This document shows positions 1 to 8,214 of a stretch of 64,000 bases of DNA, piece by piece; position 1 is the first letter of the stretch; each line of letters begins with the position of its first letter. The position numbers and the translations under genes are program-made. The notes under the pieces were generated by a model. It searched no databases. It was not told the origin of the DNA and was given only the letters and a program-made list of their open reading frames with translations. The DNA is from Pseudopedobacter sp039918235 (GTDB taxonomy: Bacteria > Bacteroidota > Bacteroidia > Sphingobacteriales > Sphingobacteriaceae), in NCBI GenBank assembly GCA_039918235.1, contig JBDSHZ010000083.1:3820-67819 (forward strand). Direction: 5' to 3'.

Positions 1-300
1 TTCTGTAGCAACAAATATTAAATTAGTTTGGTTCATGTATTTTTTCACATGAGTAACTTGATTAGCATTATTTGGATCCGGATATTTTATATCGCTGTAA
101 TCACCAGTAGCACCAATATAAATTCTTAACCCAGTACTATTAGGGTTTCTATGATTCAAAAAATCAAGTAGATATTCTTTTGATAACCACACACTATCTG
201 TATCAGGTTTAGTCGAGCCATTATCATCTTTAATTATAGTTCTTCTTTTTTGATACTCATTTATCATTCTTTTAGCAATTTCCTTTTTTATAGCTGTCAT
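1..300 (-). CDS. Hypothetical protein, N-terminal 100 residues
   Basis: An open frame reads leftward from an ATG at 300 and runs off the window edge without a stop, so only the first 100 residues are visible. The visible part is hydrophilic, rich in Lys, Asp and Asn, and has no signal peptide or membrane segment. It begins MTAIKKEIAKRM and contains the short stretches SVWLSKEYLLDFL and GLRIYIGATGDY. I do not recognise the family. It lies downstream of the cys operon terminator, so it probably has its own promoter. The upstream region (339-356) shares an 18-base near-identical motif with the cys leader. The gene is real by its continuous frame and Bacteroidota-like composition; its function is unknown. 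Confidence 0.6.
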   Translation of the reverse strand, partial: MTAIKKEIAKRMINEYQKRRTIIKDDNGSTKPDTDSVWLSKEYLLDFLNHRNPNSTGLRIYIGATGDYSDIKYPDPNNANQVTHVKKYMNQTNLIFVATE

Positions 301-338
301 AACTTTAAGTTTTTTTTATTTAAAATTAGAAAACAAGA

Positions 339-376
339 TTGATAATCAAAATACCTAAAAGATGGTATTTTAAAAT
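339..376 (-). other. Inverted repeat and motif shared with the cys leader
   Basis: The segment 339-356 reads TTGATAATCAAAATACCT on the plus strand. Positions 8259-8276 in the leader of the sulfite reductase operon read the same except for one base. Here the motif overlaps an 8-bp inverted repeat, AAAATACC paired with GGTATTTT. It lies about 40 bases upstream of the start codon at 300. It could be a regulator site or a small RNA structure common to both transcripts; which one cannot be decided from sequence. Confidence 0.4.
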
Positions 377-404
377 GAATGTGAAAACGGTGTTTGGGAT
401 TTAA

Positions 405-443
405 AAGAAAATCCTTTATCCCAATTTTTCAGGATAAAGGATT
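405..443 (-). terminator. Intrinsic terminator of the cys operon
   Basis: On the minus strand AATCCTTTATCC (443-432) pairs perfectly with GGATAAAGGATT (421-410) across a 10-base loop and is followed by TTCTTTT. It lies about 95 bases past the cysN stop and is the first strong hairpin downstream, so it should end the sulfate assimilation transcript. Confidence 0.8.
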
Positions 444-537
444 GTAAAGGAAATGCTAACGTTTTTTTGAGCACAACACTCAAATAATAATCTAAATCTT
501 ATGAATCGATTTGAGAATTATAAGCTAATGCTCATCT

Positions 538-1785
538 CTACAGTGCTGCTCTCAACATCAGTGCTCCCACAGTCACATTGGTACGGCTGTCAATTATGAT
601 TGCGCCTCCGTTTCTCTTATTCTGGTCATAAGGATCAAAAGCCAGTTCATCGGCAGTTTTAATTTCTACCCTACCAATATCATTGAGCCCGAAAGTAGCT
701 GCATTTACTTTTTCTAAGGTATTGATGTTGACTTTGTAAAGCACTTCGCGGATTTTACAACGGGTCACTTTACTTTGGTGTTGGATGAAATAAGTAGCAG
801 TGGTATCCAATTCGCGGGTGTCCATCCAACAGATATCAGCTTCAATCTGGTTGGAAATAATTGGAGCTCTTTCTATTTCTCCCAAAGTATCTCCCCTACT
901 GATATCAATTTCATCTTCCAAGTGCAACGTTATAGATTTACCTTCTTCGGCAATCTGTAAGTCTCCATCAAAAGTTTCCAATCTGGCAATTTTTGATTTA
1001 TTTCCCGAAGGAAAAATTTTCACTTCTTCACCAACCCTAAACGCACCACTCAGCACTCTTCCTGCATAGCCACGGTAATCATGTAGTGCATCAGTTTGTG
1101 GTCTTACTACCCATTGCACTGCCATACGGGCTGGCAAAAGGCTATCTACTTCACGTACAGAAACTGTTTCCAAATGCTCCAACAAGCTTTTTCCTTTGTA
1201 CCAAGGCATCTGGGTAGAATTATAAACTATGTTATCTCCTCTTAATGCACTCACAGGAATAAAAGTCACCTCGTGAATGCCTAATTTGGTGGCTAGCTCA
1301 TGATAATCTGCATGGATTTTCTCAAAAACCTCCTCACTATAATCTACCATATCCATCTTGTTCACACATACCACCACATGCTCTAAAGCCAGTAATGAAA
1401 CTAAGTATGAATGTCTAATCGTCTGCTCAATTACACCTTTACGGGCATCCACCAAAATGATGGCTAAATCAGCATTAGAGGCACCGGTAACCATATTTCT
1501 GGTATATTGAATATGTCCCGGGGTATCGGCAATGATAAACTTTCTTTTTTCTGTCTGAAAATATTTGTAAGCTACATCAATAGTGATTCCCTGCTCACGC
1601 TCCGCTTTTAATCCATCTGTTAAAATGGCCAAATCTACTGTTCCATCATCGTTTTTACGGTTAGATTTCTGTATAGCTTCTAACTGATCTGCCAATACAG
1701 AACCGGTATCATACAATAAGCGACCAATTAAGGTACTTTTACCATCATCAACACTCCCTGCTGTTAAAAATTTTAATATATCCAC
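538..1785 (-). CDS. cysN: Sulfate adenylyltransferase subunit 1 (GTPase)
   Basis: The regulatory GTPase subunit of ATP sulfurylase. GTP hydrolysis drives the CysD reaction that makes adenosine 5'-phosphosulfate (APS) from sulfate and ATP. The 415-residue product has the EF-Tu-like G motifs: P-loop GSVDDGKS at residues 10-17, DTPGH at 87-91 and NKMD near 142, followed by translation-factor-type beta-barrel domains. No C-terminal APS kinase (CysC) domain is fused, in contrast to NodQ-type proteins. The start is GTG at 1785; its G is also the last base of the cysD stop (TAGTG), so the two genes are translationally coupled. The start is preceded by a GGAGG sequence inside the last cysD codons, a Shine-Dalgarno-like feature unusual in Bacteroidota. 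It is the last gene of the operon. Confidence 0.95.
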   Translation of the reverse strand: MDILKFLTAGSVDDGKSTLIGRLLYDTGSVLADQLEAIQKSNRKNDDGTVDLAILTDGLKAEREQGITIDVAYKYFQTEKRKFIIADTPGHIQYTRNMVTGASNADLAIILVDARKGVIEQTIRHSYLVSLLALEHVVVCVNKMDMVDYSEEVFEKIHADYHELATKLGIHEVTFIPVSALRGDNIVYNSTQMPWYKGKSLLEHLETVSVREVDSLLPARMAVQWVVRPQTDALHDYRGYAGRVLSGAFRVGEEVKIFPSGNKSKIARLETFDGDLQIAEEGKSITLHLEDEIDISRGDTLGEIERAPIISNQIEADICWMDTRELDTTATYFIQHQSKVTRCKIREVLYKVNINTLEKVNAATFGLNDIGRVEIKTADELAFDPYDQNKRNGGAIIIDSRTNVTVGALMLRAAL

Positions 1786-2675
1786 TAAAAATATCCTCCT
1801 TTCTTACGGTCTTCCATGGCGGCTTCAGAAACCTTATCATCCATACGAGCACCTCTTTCACTAATTTTTGATTGACTGATTTCTAAAATGATGTCATCAA
1901 TTTCTGTTTTCTCTGATTCTACGGCTGCGGTACAAGTCATATCGCCAACGGTACGGAAACGTACGCTTTTAGTATGTATTTGATCATCAGCATCCATGTT
2001 TAAGAACTCATGCGCAGCCATCCAAACACCATTTCTTTCGATCACTTCGCGGTTATGCGAATAATAAATAGAAGGGATTTCAATATTTTCTCTTTTGATA
2101 TAGTTCCAAACGTCTAGTTCTGTCCAGTTGCTGATAGGGAAAACCCTAACATTTTCTCCTTTGTGAATTTTACCGTTAAAGGTGTTCCAAAGTTCTGGTC
2201 GCTGCCGTTTTGGATCCCATTGCCCAAACTCATCGCGAACAGAAAATATACGTTCCTTAGCTCTTGCTTTCTCTTCGTCTCTTCTTGCTCCGCCAATGCA
2301 GGCATCAAACTGATTCTTCTCAATCGTTTCTAAAAGCGTCACCGTTTGCAAAGCGTTTCTGCTCGCATTTTTACCTTTCTGCTCAATTACCCTACCTTTA
2401 TCAATCGCATCTTGTACATGACCAATAATCAGTTTTTCTCCAATTTTTTCAACCAAACGGTCACGAAATTCAATCACTTCGGGGAAATTATGACCGGTAT
2501 CCACATGTACTAATGGAAAAGGAAACTTACCCGGGCGAAAAGCTTTTTCTGCCAAACGCACCAATGTGATAGAATCTTTTCCTCCTGAAAAAAGTAAGGC
2601 TGGCTTTTCAAACTGACCTGCCACCTCTCTTAAAATTGCTATGGCCTCTGCCTCTAACTGGTCTAAATAATCCAT
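1785..2675 (-). CDS. cysD: Sulfate adenylyltransferase subunit 2
   Basis: The catalytic subunit of ATP sulfurylase, which adenylylates sulfate to APS together with CysN. The 296-residue protein belongs to the PAPS reductase-like PP-loop family. The nucleotide-binding motif SGGKDS lies at residues 30-35, and the family block DEEKARAKERIFSVRD lies further on. Length is normal for CysD. It overlaps cysN by one base, and a 120-bp gap filled with an interspersed repeat separates it from cysH upstream. The C-terminal end KKGGYF is typical. Identification is secure. Confidence 0.95.
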   Translation of the reverse strand: MDYLDQLEAEAIAILREVAGQFEKPALLFSGGKDSITLVRLAEKAFRPGKFPFPLVHVDTGHNFPEVIEFRDRLVEKIGEKLIIGHVQDAIDKGRVIEQKGKNASRNALQTVTLLETIEKNQFDACIGGARRDEEKARAKERIFSVRDEFGQWDPKRQRPELWNTFNGKIHKGENVRVFPISNWTELDVWNYIKRENIEIPSIYYSHNREVIERNGVWMAAHEFLNMDADDQIHTKSVRFRTVGDMTCTAAVESEKTEIDDIILEISQSKISERGARMDDKVSEAAMEDRKKGGYF

Positions 2676-2795
2676 TTTGTAAGCTAAAAGCTTTTTTAAG
2701 CAAAAAGCGAAAGGCTTAAAGCTTAAAGCTGCTTATAAATTTTAATAATAATATTTTTGATGCCTTCGGCTTTGAGCTTTCGGCTTTCTGCCGTA
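2676..2795. repeat. Interspersed AAAGC/GCTTT-type repeat, cysH-cysD gap
   Basis: The gap holds tandem variants of AAAGCTTAAAGC and GAAAGGC on one side and their complement (CTTTGAGCTTTCGGCTTT) on the other. It is therefore a degenerate inverted repeat. The same words recur at 10280-10355, inside lnt at 19340-19420, and at 59713-59746. Nothing here looks coding. It probably folds in the cys mRNA but has no T tract. Confidence 0.65.
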
Positions 2796-3518
2796 TTACG
2801 GTTTAAAAACTTCTTCGTGTGAACTCGTCTCGTGTAAGCCACATTCCTTTTTACTCGCATCTTCCCACCACCAACGTCCGGCTCTAAAATCCTCTCCTGG
2901 CGCTACCACTCTGGTACATGGTTGGCAACCGATGCTTGGGAAACCTTTATCATGTAATGGATTGTACGGTACATTATGCTCTTTTATATAAACTTTCACC
3001 TCATCTAACGTCCAATTAAAAATAGGATGCACTTTAATCAACTGATGTGCTTCATCCCACTCTACCCAATCCATATCCTCCCGGTTTGCAGATTGTTCCG
3101 CTCTAATTCCTGTAATCCAAACTTTCTGTCCTTTTAATGCTCTGTTTAAAGGTTCCACTTTTCTAATTCCACAGCATTCTTTCCTGTTCTCCACTGATTC
3201 ATAAAAACTACTTGGCCCTTTACTTGTCACCATTGCTTCTAATTTTTCTTGATCAGGATAATAAGCATGAATGGGCTTTTGGTATTTTTCCAGCGTACGG
3301 CTCCATGCGTAGTAGGTTTCTGTAAATAACCTGCCTGTCTCTAAGGTAAAGGCCTTAATATTTAAATCCTGAGAAAAAATCATGTCAGAAAGCACCTGAT
3401 CTTCCCATCCAAAACTGGTAGAAAAAATGAGTCCTTCCTCAAAATTTTGCGACAAAATAGCTAAAGCCTCTTGTGGAGATTTTCCCTTTATTGCTTCTTT
3501 GATTTCTTCTGTATTCAT
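2796..3518 (-). CDS. cysH: Phosphoadenylyl-sulfate/adenylyl-sulfate reductase
   Basis: Reduces activated sulfate to sulfite with thioredoxin or glutathione as electron donor. The 240-residue protein carries the paired cysteines KECCGIRK near residue 114 and GCQPC near 200. This is the CC/CxxC set that binds a [4Fe-4S] cluster in APS reductases and is absent from the E. coli PAPS-specific enzyme. The catalytic cysteine motif ECGLH is near the C-terminus. No APS kinase gene (cysC) lies in the cluster, which also favours APS as substrate; this is an inference. It sits between the siroheme synthase/transporter fusion and cysD on the same strand. Confidence 0.92.
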   Translation of the reverse strand: MNTEEIKEAIKGKSPQEALAILSQNFEEGLIFSTSFGWEDQVLSDMIFSQDLNIKAFTLETGRLFTETYYAWSRTLEKYQKPIHAYYPDQEKLEAMVTSKGPSSFYESVENRKECCGIRKVEPLNRALKGQKVWITGIRAEQSANREDMDWVEWDEAHQLIKVHPIFNWTLDEVKVYIKEHNVPYNPLHDKGFPSIGCQPCTRVVAPGEDFRAGRWWWEDASKKECGLHETSSHEEVFKP

Positions 3519-3540
3519 TTATTATTATCTATTTCGGCGT

Positions 3541-3645
3541 TTTAATCCCGATGAAAAATCGGGATAAACCACGCTATCCGCTATACTCCGTTTGCCCAGA
3601 AAAAGGGCAATCCGTGGTGCCACTTCTATCGTTAACGCAAACCCT
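3541..3645. repeat. Interspersed hairpin repeat, copy 1 (CCCGATGAAAAATCGGG type)
   Basis: The segment contains the hairpin TCCCGATGAAAAATCGGGA, then GCTATCCGCTATACTCCG, a second small hairpin (TTGCCC/GGGCAA), and a tail GTGCCACTTCTATCGTTAACGC. Related copies, with blocks in the same order on one strand, lie at 22511-22623 and 27838-27943. The high GC and fixed architecture set it apart from its neighbours, and it recalls a REP-like nonautonomous element. No gene was seen in it. Confidence 0.65.
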
Positions 3646-3666
3646 TTCCATTTTTTATTTATTCTC

Positions 3667-3806
3667 AGCCCCACGGCTGAAGCCGTGGGCTATTGAAAAC
3701 CTTCTCAATCTCCATGGTCTGTGTCCTCACAGACCATATTTAATCATTTTATTTCAATCTGTGAAGACACAAGACCAAGGTTATAAGCCGTGGGCTATTG
3801 AGAACA
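3667..3806. repeat. Nested hairpin repeats between the TSUP fusion gene and cysH
   Basis: Three signals are visible. A hairpin CCCACGGCT-GA-AGCCGTGGG lies at 3670-3689. The 20-mer starting AGCCGTGGGCTATTGA occurs at 3681-3700 and again at 3786-3805 with one mismatch. Between them lies a perfect hairpin TGGTCTGTG-TCCT-CACAGACCA (3715-3736) with a degraded partner near 3757-3777. This is one repeat inserted in another, inside the cys operon. Nothing coding is visible. Confidence 0.7.
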
Positions 3807-3808
3807 TC

Positions 3809-5329
3809 TTATAACGGCAAACCTAAAAACTTACCAATACTGCGCAAACTTACCAAAATTACAATTACACTTACAGCCACCATGATGGTTTTAGCAGATA
3901 ACTTATTAGATACCCGGGCCGCAATAGGAGAAGCAATTGCACTTCCTACAACCAAGCCTGCAACTGCGTACCAGCGTAAGCCATCCAACATGGTCACAAA
4001 TGTTAAGGAGCTCATTAAGGCAATAAAAAACCGACTTAATTTTACGGTTCCTAAAGAGTAACGGGCATTTCTGCCTCCTGCAATTAATGAAGAAAGTACG
4101 ATAGATCCCCAACCTCCACCTCCAACTGCATCTATAAAACCTCCGGTAAATCCTAAAGTTCCAATTCTTTTTATTTTAGCGCTCCGTTCTCTCTTTTTTA
4201 CTTTAAAAATCCCTGATTTATTCAAGATCACGAAACCCAAAATTAACGTGTAAACTGAAATCAAAGGTTTGGTGTATTGCGCATATTCTTCTAAGGAGGA
4301 CAATAAAAATGCGCCTAATACTGCTCCTATAATACCGGGAATCAATAATAATTTAAGTAACTTTTTATTGATGTTTCCCATTCTGTAGTGCATCCAACCG
4401 GCAATACCATTACTTAAAATCTCAGAAATGTGCACCGCAGTACTTGCAGAAGCAGGCGGAATTCCCATAGAAAGGGAGAATGTAGTGGAGGTTACTCCGT
4501 AAGACATTCCAATGGCGCCATCAATCATTGCAAAAACAAATCCTGCGCCTAAAAACCAATAAAACTGAGAGTTTATTCCTTCTACATAAGCTCTAAATAC
4601 AGGCTCCTGTTGCCAAATGGAATAAACAATAATACCTGTAAAAATCACCACTATGCTCCAGATCACCCAACTTAAAGCCGTTGCAGATAATTTTTTTTCT
4701 GGTTGCTTTTCATTCACTAAGCTTGCTGTAGCTTGGTTCAATGCTTTTACTTTAGCAGCGAAATCTCCGCTCAATGTTAATCGGAGCTTATTTATTTGCT
4801 CCAAAGTATCATCAATCTCTTCAGGAATGTTCTCGTTTAAAACTTCTTTAATTCTTTTGGCTACCGTAGGCGATTTTCCGTTGGTAGAAATCGCTATTTT
4901 TAGGTTCCCTTTTTTAACAATAGAACCCAGATAGAAATCACATAGCTCAGGTGTATCAGCAACATTCAGTAGCAATCCTTTTTCTTTCGCTATTTTTCTG
5001 ATGTACTCATGCAATTCTCTGCTATCGGTTGCCAAAATTACCAGCTCTACTCCTTCTAAATCTTCATCCTCAAATTTACGCTCAGTAACGTTCACCGTTG
5101 GATGTTGGGCAACTAAATTCCTTAATTCAGGCAAAAACCGATCTGCAACAACGGTTACTTTAGCTTTCGGGCTATTGGTCAATATGGCACTCAATTTTTC
5201 GAGCCCAACATTTCCCCCTCCTACCAATAAAGTATGGAAATTCTGAAGTTTCAGAAAAACCGGAAACAATTCATTTCCGTTATCCGCTTCCAATTCTATA
5301 TTTTCTTTATTCTGCGTCAACAAACTCAT
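3809..5329 (-). CDS. Siroheme synthase domain fused to a TSUP (sulfite/sulfate) transporter
   Basis: The 506-residue protein has two parts. Residues about 20-215 match precorrin-2 dehydrogenase/sirohydrochlorin ferrochelatase (CysG N-terminal/Met8p type): a Rossmann motif LLVGGGNVGLEK, then NVADTPELCDFYLGSIV and AISTNGKSPTVAKRIKE. Residues about 220-506 form a TauE/SafE (TSUP) membrane domain with about eight hydrophobic segments and the paired family motifs GAIGMSYGV and DAVGGGGWGS. One part would finish siroheme for the sulfite reductase and the other would move a sulfur oxyanion, probably sulfite or sulfate. The gene overlaps cobA by 23 bases, so both are made together. Transport direction and substrate are inferred from context. 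Confidence 0.85.
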   Translation of the reverse strand: MSLLTQNKENIELEADNGNELFPVFLKLQNFHTLLVGGGNVGLEKLSAILTNSPKAKVTVVADRFLPELRNLVAQHPTVNVTERKFEDEDLEGVELVILATDSRELHEYIRKIAKEKGLLLNVADTPELCDFYLGSIVKKGNLKIAISTNGKSPTVAKRIKEVLNENIPEEIDDTLEQINKLRLTLSGDFAAKVKALNQATASLVNEKQPEKKLSATALSWVIWSIVVIFTGIIVYSIWQQEPVFRAYVEGINSQFYWFLGAGFVFAMIDGAIGMSYGVTSTTFSLSMGIPPASASTAVHISEILSNGIAGWMHYRMGNINKKLLKLLLIPGIIGAVLGAFLLSSLEEYAQYTKPLISVYTLILGFVILNKSGIFKVKKRERSAKIKRIGTLGFTGGFIDAVGGGGWGSIVLSSLIAGGRNARYSLGTVKLSRFFIALMSSLTFVTMLDGLRWYAVAGLVVGSAIASPIAARVSNKLSAKTIMVAVSVIVILVSLRSIGKFLGLPL

Positions 5330-6074
5330 AAGATGCCAATATTGGCTGAAACGATGGATGTAAACTTACCACTTCTCCAATTACGATCACCGCAGGAGCG
5401 CCTATTTTTTTCTCCTCAATCTGTTCAATAATAGTATTGATGACGCCTATGGCTATTTTCTCTTTTGGTGTAGCACCATTTTGGATAATTGCAATCGGTA
5501 ATCGGCCTAAGCCTTCTTTTTGATAAATTTCTACTATACTTTTAATTTTATTTACACCCATTAAAACTACTACAGTAGCTTTTGTTTTTACGGCAACTTT
5601 TAAATCATTAGAAATCTCTCCATTTGCTTTGGTACCGGTAATCACCCAAAAACTTTCGCTGGTTCCGCGGTGTGTAAGGGGAATTCCCTGTAATGCCGGA
5701 ACAGCAATTGAACTGGAAATACCAGGGATTACCTCTGTTTGGATATTGTAAGAATGTGCAAAATCAATTTCTTCATAACCTCTTCCAAATACAAAAGGGT
5801 CTCCACCTTTTAAACGTACCACATATCCGTACCTTAAGGCACTATCCACTAAAAGCTGATTGATTTCCTGTTGTTTTAAAGAATGCTGTCCTGCTCTTTT
5901 ACCTACAAATATCTTAATGGCATTTTCTGGTGCCATTTCTAATAAGGCTTCATTTACCAATGCATCATACAAAACCACCTCTGCTTTTGCCAAAGCTTTT
6001 GCTCCTTTTATACTGATTAAATCCACATCACCCGGACCTGCACCAATTAATGTTATTTTTGGTTCTAGTATCAT
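5307..6074 (-). CDS. cobA: Uroporphyrinogen-III C-methyltransferase
   Basis: Transfers two methyl groups from S-adenosylmethionine to uroporphyrinogen III, giving precorrin-2, the first step to siroheme. The 255-residue protein shows the SUMT/tetrapyrrole methylase motifs in order: LIGAGPGDVDLIS near the N-terminus, VRLKGGDPFVFGRGYEE near residue 90, VIPGISSSIAVPA near 120, and LMGV about 170. It lies between sulfite reductase (stop and start overlap at 6074) and the siroheme synthase fusion, which uses its product. The fused CysG arrangement of enterobacteria is split here and the ferrochelatase half is joined to a transporter instead. Confidence 0.95.
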   Translation of the reverse strand: MILEPKITLIGAGPGDVDLISIKGAKALAKAEVVLYDALVNEALLEMAPENAIKIFVGKRAGQHSLKQQEINQLLVDSALRYGYVVRLKGGDPFVFGRGYEEIDFAHSYNIQTEVIPGISSSIAVPALQGIPLTHRGTSESFWVITGTKANGEISNDLKVAVKTKATVVVLMGVNKIKSIVEIYQKEGLGRLPIAIIQNGATPKEKIAIGVINTIIEQIEEKKIGAPAVIVIGEVVSLHPSFQPILASYEFVDAE

Positions 6075-8170
6075 TATTTCACTAATTCTGGGCTTGGCCT
6101 AAAAGCTTTCACCTGGTTTAAAAAATCATTTGCCTGCGCCAAATAGGATTCAGCAAATTCTTGAGAAGGTTCATTTTTGTTGATCTGTAATACCAAATCA
6201 GTAAAACTTTCTATATAAAATTCTGGTGCAAAATGCTCGTCAAACGCTTTGATTACCCCTGTTTGGGTACTTTGATTTACGCCCTTATCTAACAATAAAG
6301 CTTTAGCACCACTCACCAAAGTATTGTAAGCATGGTAAATTGCATCTGCCCAAGCATTTTGCTCATACGCTTCTAACGCCCATCCGTACTTTTCTTCAGA
6401 TTCGTAAATTAAGGTTGCCACTAAATCAATCACCACACCTGCACATTCCCCAACTCCTATGGCGGTTACAAAGTTCTCCTCATGTCCCCAATCCACAAAT
6501 TCCTCATCTTTTACGGTAGATTGATCTGCAATCGGTTTCAATAATTGATAGAAATAATCTTTACCTAAAGCATCGTAATAAGCATGAAAAGTTGGATAGC
6601 TAGAAGCTACAGCCTGATAATCATCTAAAATTGCTCTTAAAACATGTGTAGCTCTTTTAGAAGGAACTTTCACTACTTTATCAGCAGCTCTGCCGATGCC
6701 GTCACCTACAATTCCGCCTCCTAAAAGCACCTGAACCGCTGGCATTACTTTTCCATTCACTTTCATGGAACTGCCATGAAAACCAATATGTGCCAAACCA
6801 TGCTGACCGCAACTGTTCATACAGCCGCTGATTTTGATCTTGATTTCTTTATTATGGATAAAATCGGCATACTCATCATAAACCAAAGATTCCAATACCC
6901 TAGAAAGTTCCATAGAGTTAGAAATCCCCAAATTACAGGTGTCTGTTCCTGGGCAAGTGGTTACATCTGCAACGCTATCAAAACCTGGCGCTGCTAATCC
7001 CAATTCCTCTAAAGCAAGAAATAGCGATGGCAATGCTTCTTTTCTTACAAATTTTAATAAAAGGCCTTGATTTATGGTAATCCTGATCTCATCAGCAATG
7101 AGATGCTTCACTGCATTTATAAATTTTCTGGCTTGGTCTGTTGGGATATCTCCAGTTTTTACCTTGATGTAAACTCCAAAGAAATCCTGTTGCTTTTGTT
7201 GAAAAACATTGGTAGCCAACCATAAATCATAAGCTAAATTTTTAGCTGCTGGAATTTCTACCTCAACAATAGCTGCTGGAATTTGAGGTTCAACAATGGC
7301 ATCACGGTTTATTTTAAAAGTTTTTACCTTAATGGCAGTTTGTTCCTCTTCTACCAATCTCAGCACTTCATCAATTCCCAGTTTGTTCACCAAAAACTTT
7401 AAACGGGCTTTATTTCTATTGTTTCTTTCGCCATAACGGTCAAAAACACGCAAAACCGACTCTGCATAAGGGATAATTAAATCCTCATGCAAAAATTCGT
7501 GAACCACATGCGCTAAGGAAGGTTGCGCACCTAAACCGCCACCCAATAACACTTTAAAACCACGTACTTCTGCTCCATTTTCTGTTTTCACTTTTGGAAT
7601 AAAACCTAAATCGTGAATAAAAGAAAAGGCAGTATCTGCTTCGCTGGAAGAAAAAGAAAATTTAATTTTTCTTCCCATCTCTTGGCAAATTGGGTTTCTT
7701 AAAAAATATTTAAAAAAAGCCTGAGCATACGGCGAAACATCAAAGGGTTCTGTAGGGTCAATTCCTGCGGTAGGTGATGCAGTTACATTTCTTACCGTAT
7801 TGCCACAGGCTTCACGCAAAGTAATATCGTCTTGTTCTAATTTAGACCACAATTCTGGCGTACGGTCTAAACTCACATAATGGATCTGGATATCCTGACG
7901 GGTAGTTAAATGTAGGTTGGAAGAAGCATATTCATCAGAAATATCAGCGATTTTCAGCAATTGCTTAAAGGTGACTTTTCCAAAAGGCAATTTGATACGT
8001 ACCATCTGCACTCCGGGCTGGCGTTGGCCATAAACACCACGGGCTAAACGTAAACTCCTGAATTTTTCTTCATGGATTCTGCCTTCGTGAAAAGCCTTGA
8101 TCTTTCTTTCCAGATCAATGATATCTTTCTCTACTATTGGATTCTCTAACTCTGTTCTAAAGCTTTGCAT
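6074..8170 (-). CDS. Siroheme/[4Fe-4S] sulfite reductase with a C-terminal extension
   Basis: Assimilatory six-electron reductase, most likely for sulfite given the operon; nitrite reductases share the fold. The 698-residue protein has the duplicated ferredoxin-type half domains (early motifs TTRQDIQIHYV and NVTASPTAGIDP) and the cluster cysteines CPGTDTC followed by SGCMNSCGQHG, which ligate [4Fe-4S] and siroheme. The catalytic part ends near residue 550. About 150 helical residues follow, including ECAGVVIDLVATLIYESEEK and AIYHAYNTLVSGAKALL. This tail resembles a HEPN-like helical bundle and is not part of classical CysI. It is the first gene of the operon, with a structured leader ahead of it. 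No flavoprotein subunit (CysJ) is nearby, so ferredoxin is the likely donor. Confidence 0.9.
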   Translation of the reverse strand: MQSFRTELENPIVEKDIIDLERKIKAFHEGRIHEEKFRSLRLARGVYGQRQPGVQMVRIKLPFGKVTFKQLLKIADISDEYASSNLHLTTRQDIQIHYVSLDRTPELWSKLEQDDITLREACGNTVRNVTASPTAGIDPTEPFDVSPYAQAFFKYFLRNPICQEMGRKIKFSFSSSEADTAFSFIHDLGFIPKVKTENGAEVRGFKVLLGGGLGAQPSLAHVVHEFLHEDLIIPYAESVLRVFDRYGERNNRNKARLKFLVNKLGIDEVLRLVEEEQTAIKVKTFKINRDAIVEPQIPAAIVEVEIPAAKNLAYDLWLATNVFQQKQQDFFGVYIKVKTGDIPTDQARKFINAVKHLIADEIRITINQGLLLKFVRKEALPSLFLALEELGLAAPGFDSVADVTTCPGTDTCNLGISNSMELSRVLESLVYDEYADFIHNKEIKIKISGCMNSCGQHGLAHIGFHGSSMKVNGKVMPAVQVLLGGGIVGDGIGRAADKVVKVPSKRATHVLRAILDDYQAVASSYPTFHAYYDALGKDYFYQLLKPIADQSTVKDEEFVDWGHEENFVTAIGVGECAGVVIDLVATLIYESEEKYGWALEAYEQNAWADAIYHAYNTLVSGAKALLLDKGVNQSTQTGVIKAFDEHFAPEFYIESFTDLVLQINKNEPSQEFAESYLAQANDFLNQVKAFRPSPELVK

Positions 8171-8180
8171 ATTTTCTTCT

Positions 8181-8214
8181 GATAAAAAGCCTCTTCCTGT
8201 TACAGAAGAGGCTT
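8181..8214 (-). terminator. Terminator-like hairpin in the cys leader (possible attenuator)
   Basis: On the minus strand AAGCCTCTTC and GAAGAGGCTT form a perfect 10-bp stem with an 8-base loop, followed by TTTAT. It lies only about 17 bases before the sulfite reductase ATG, after the promoter and inside the leader. Placed there it would either stop transcription early or hide the ribosome entry region. No gene ends just upstream on this strand, so it is not an ordinary end-of-gene terminator. Confidence 0.6.

Noticed and set aside
800..1069. Plus-strand frame opposite cysN
   Set aside because: It is a reverse-strand shadow of a strongly coding gene, with low-complexity sequence and no start context.
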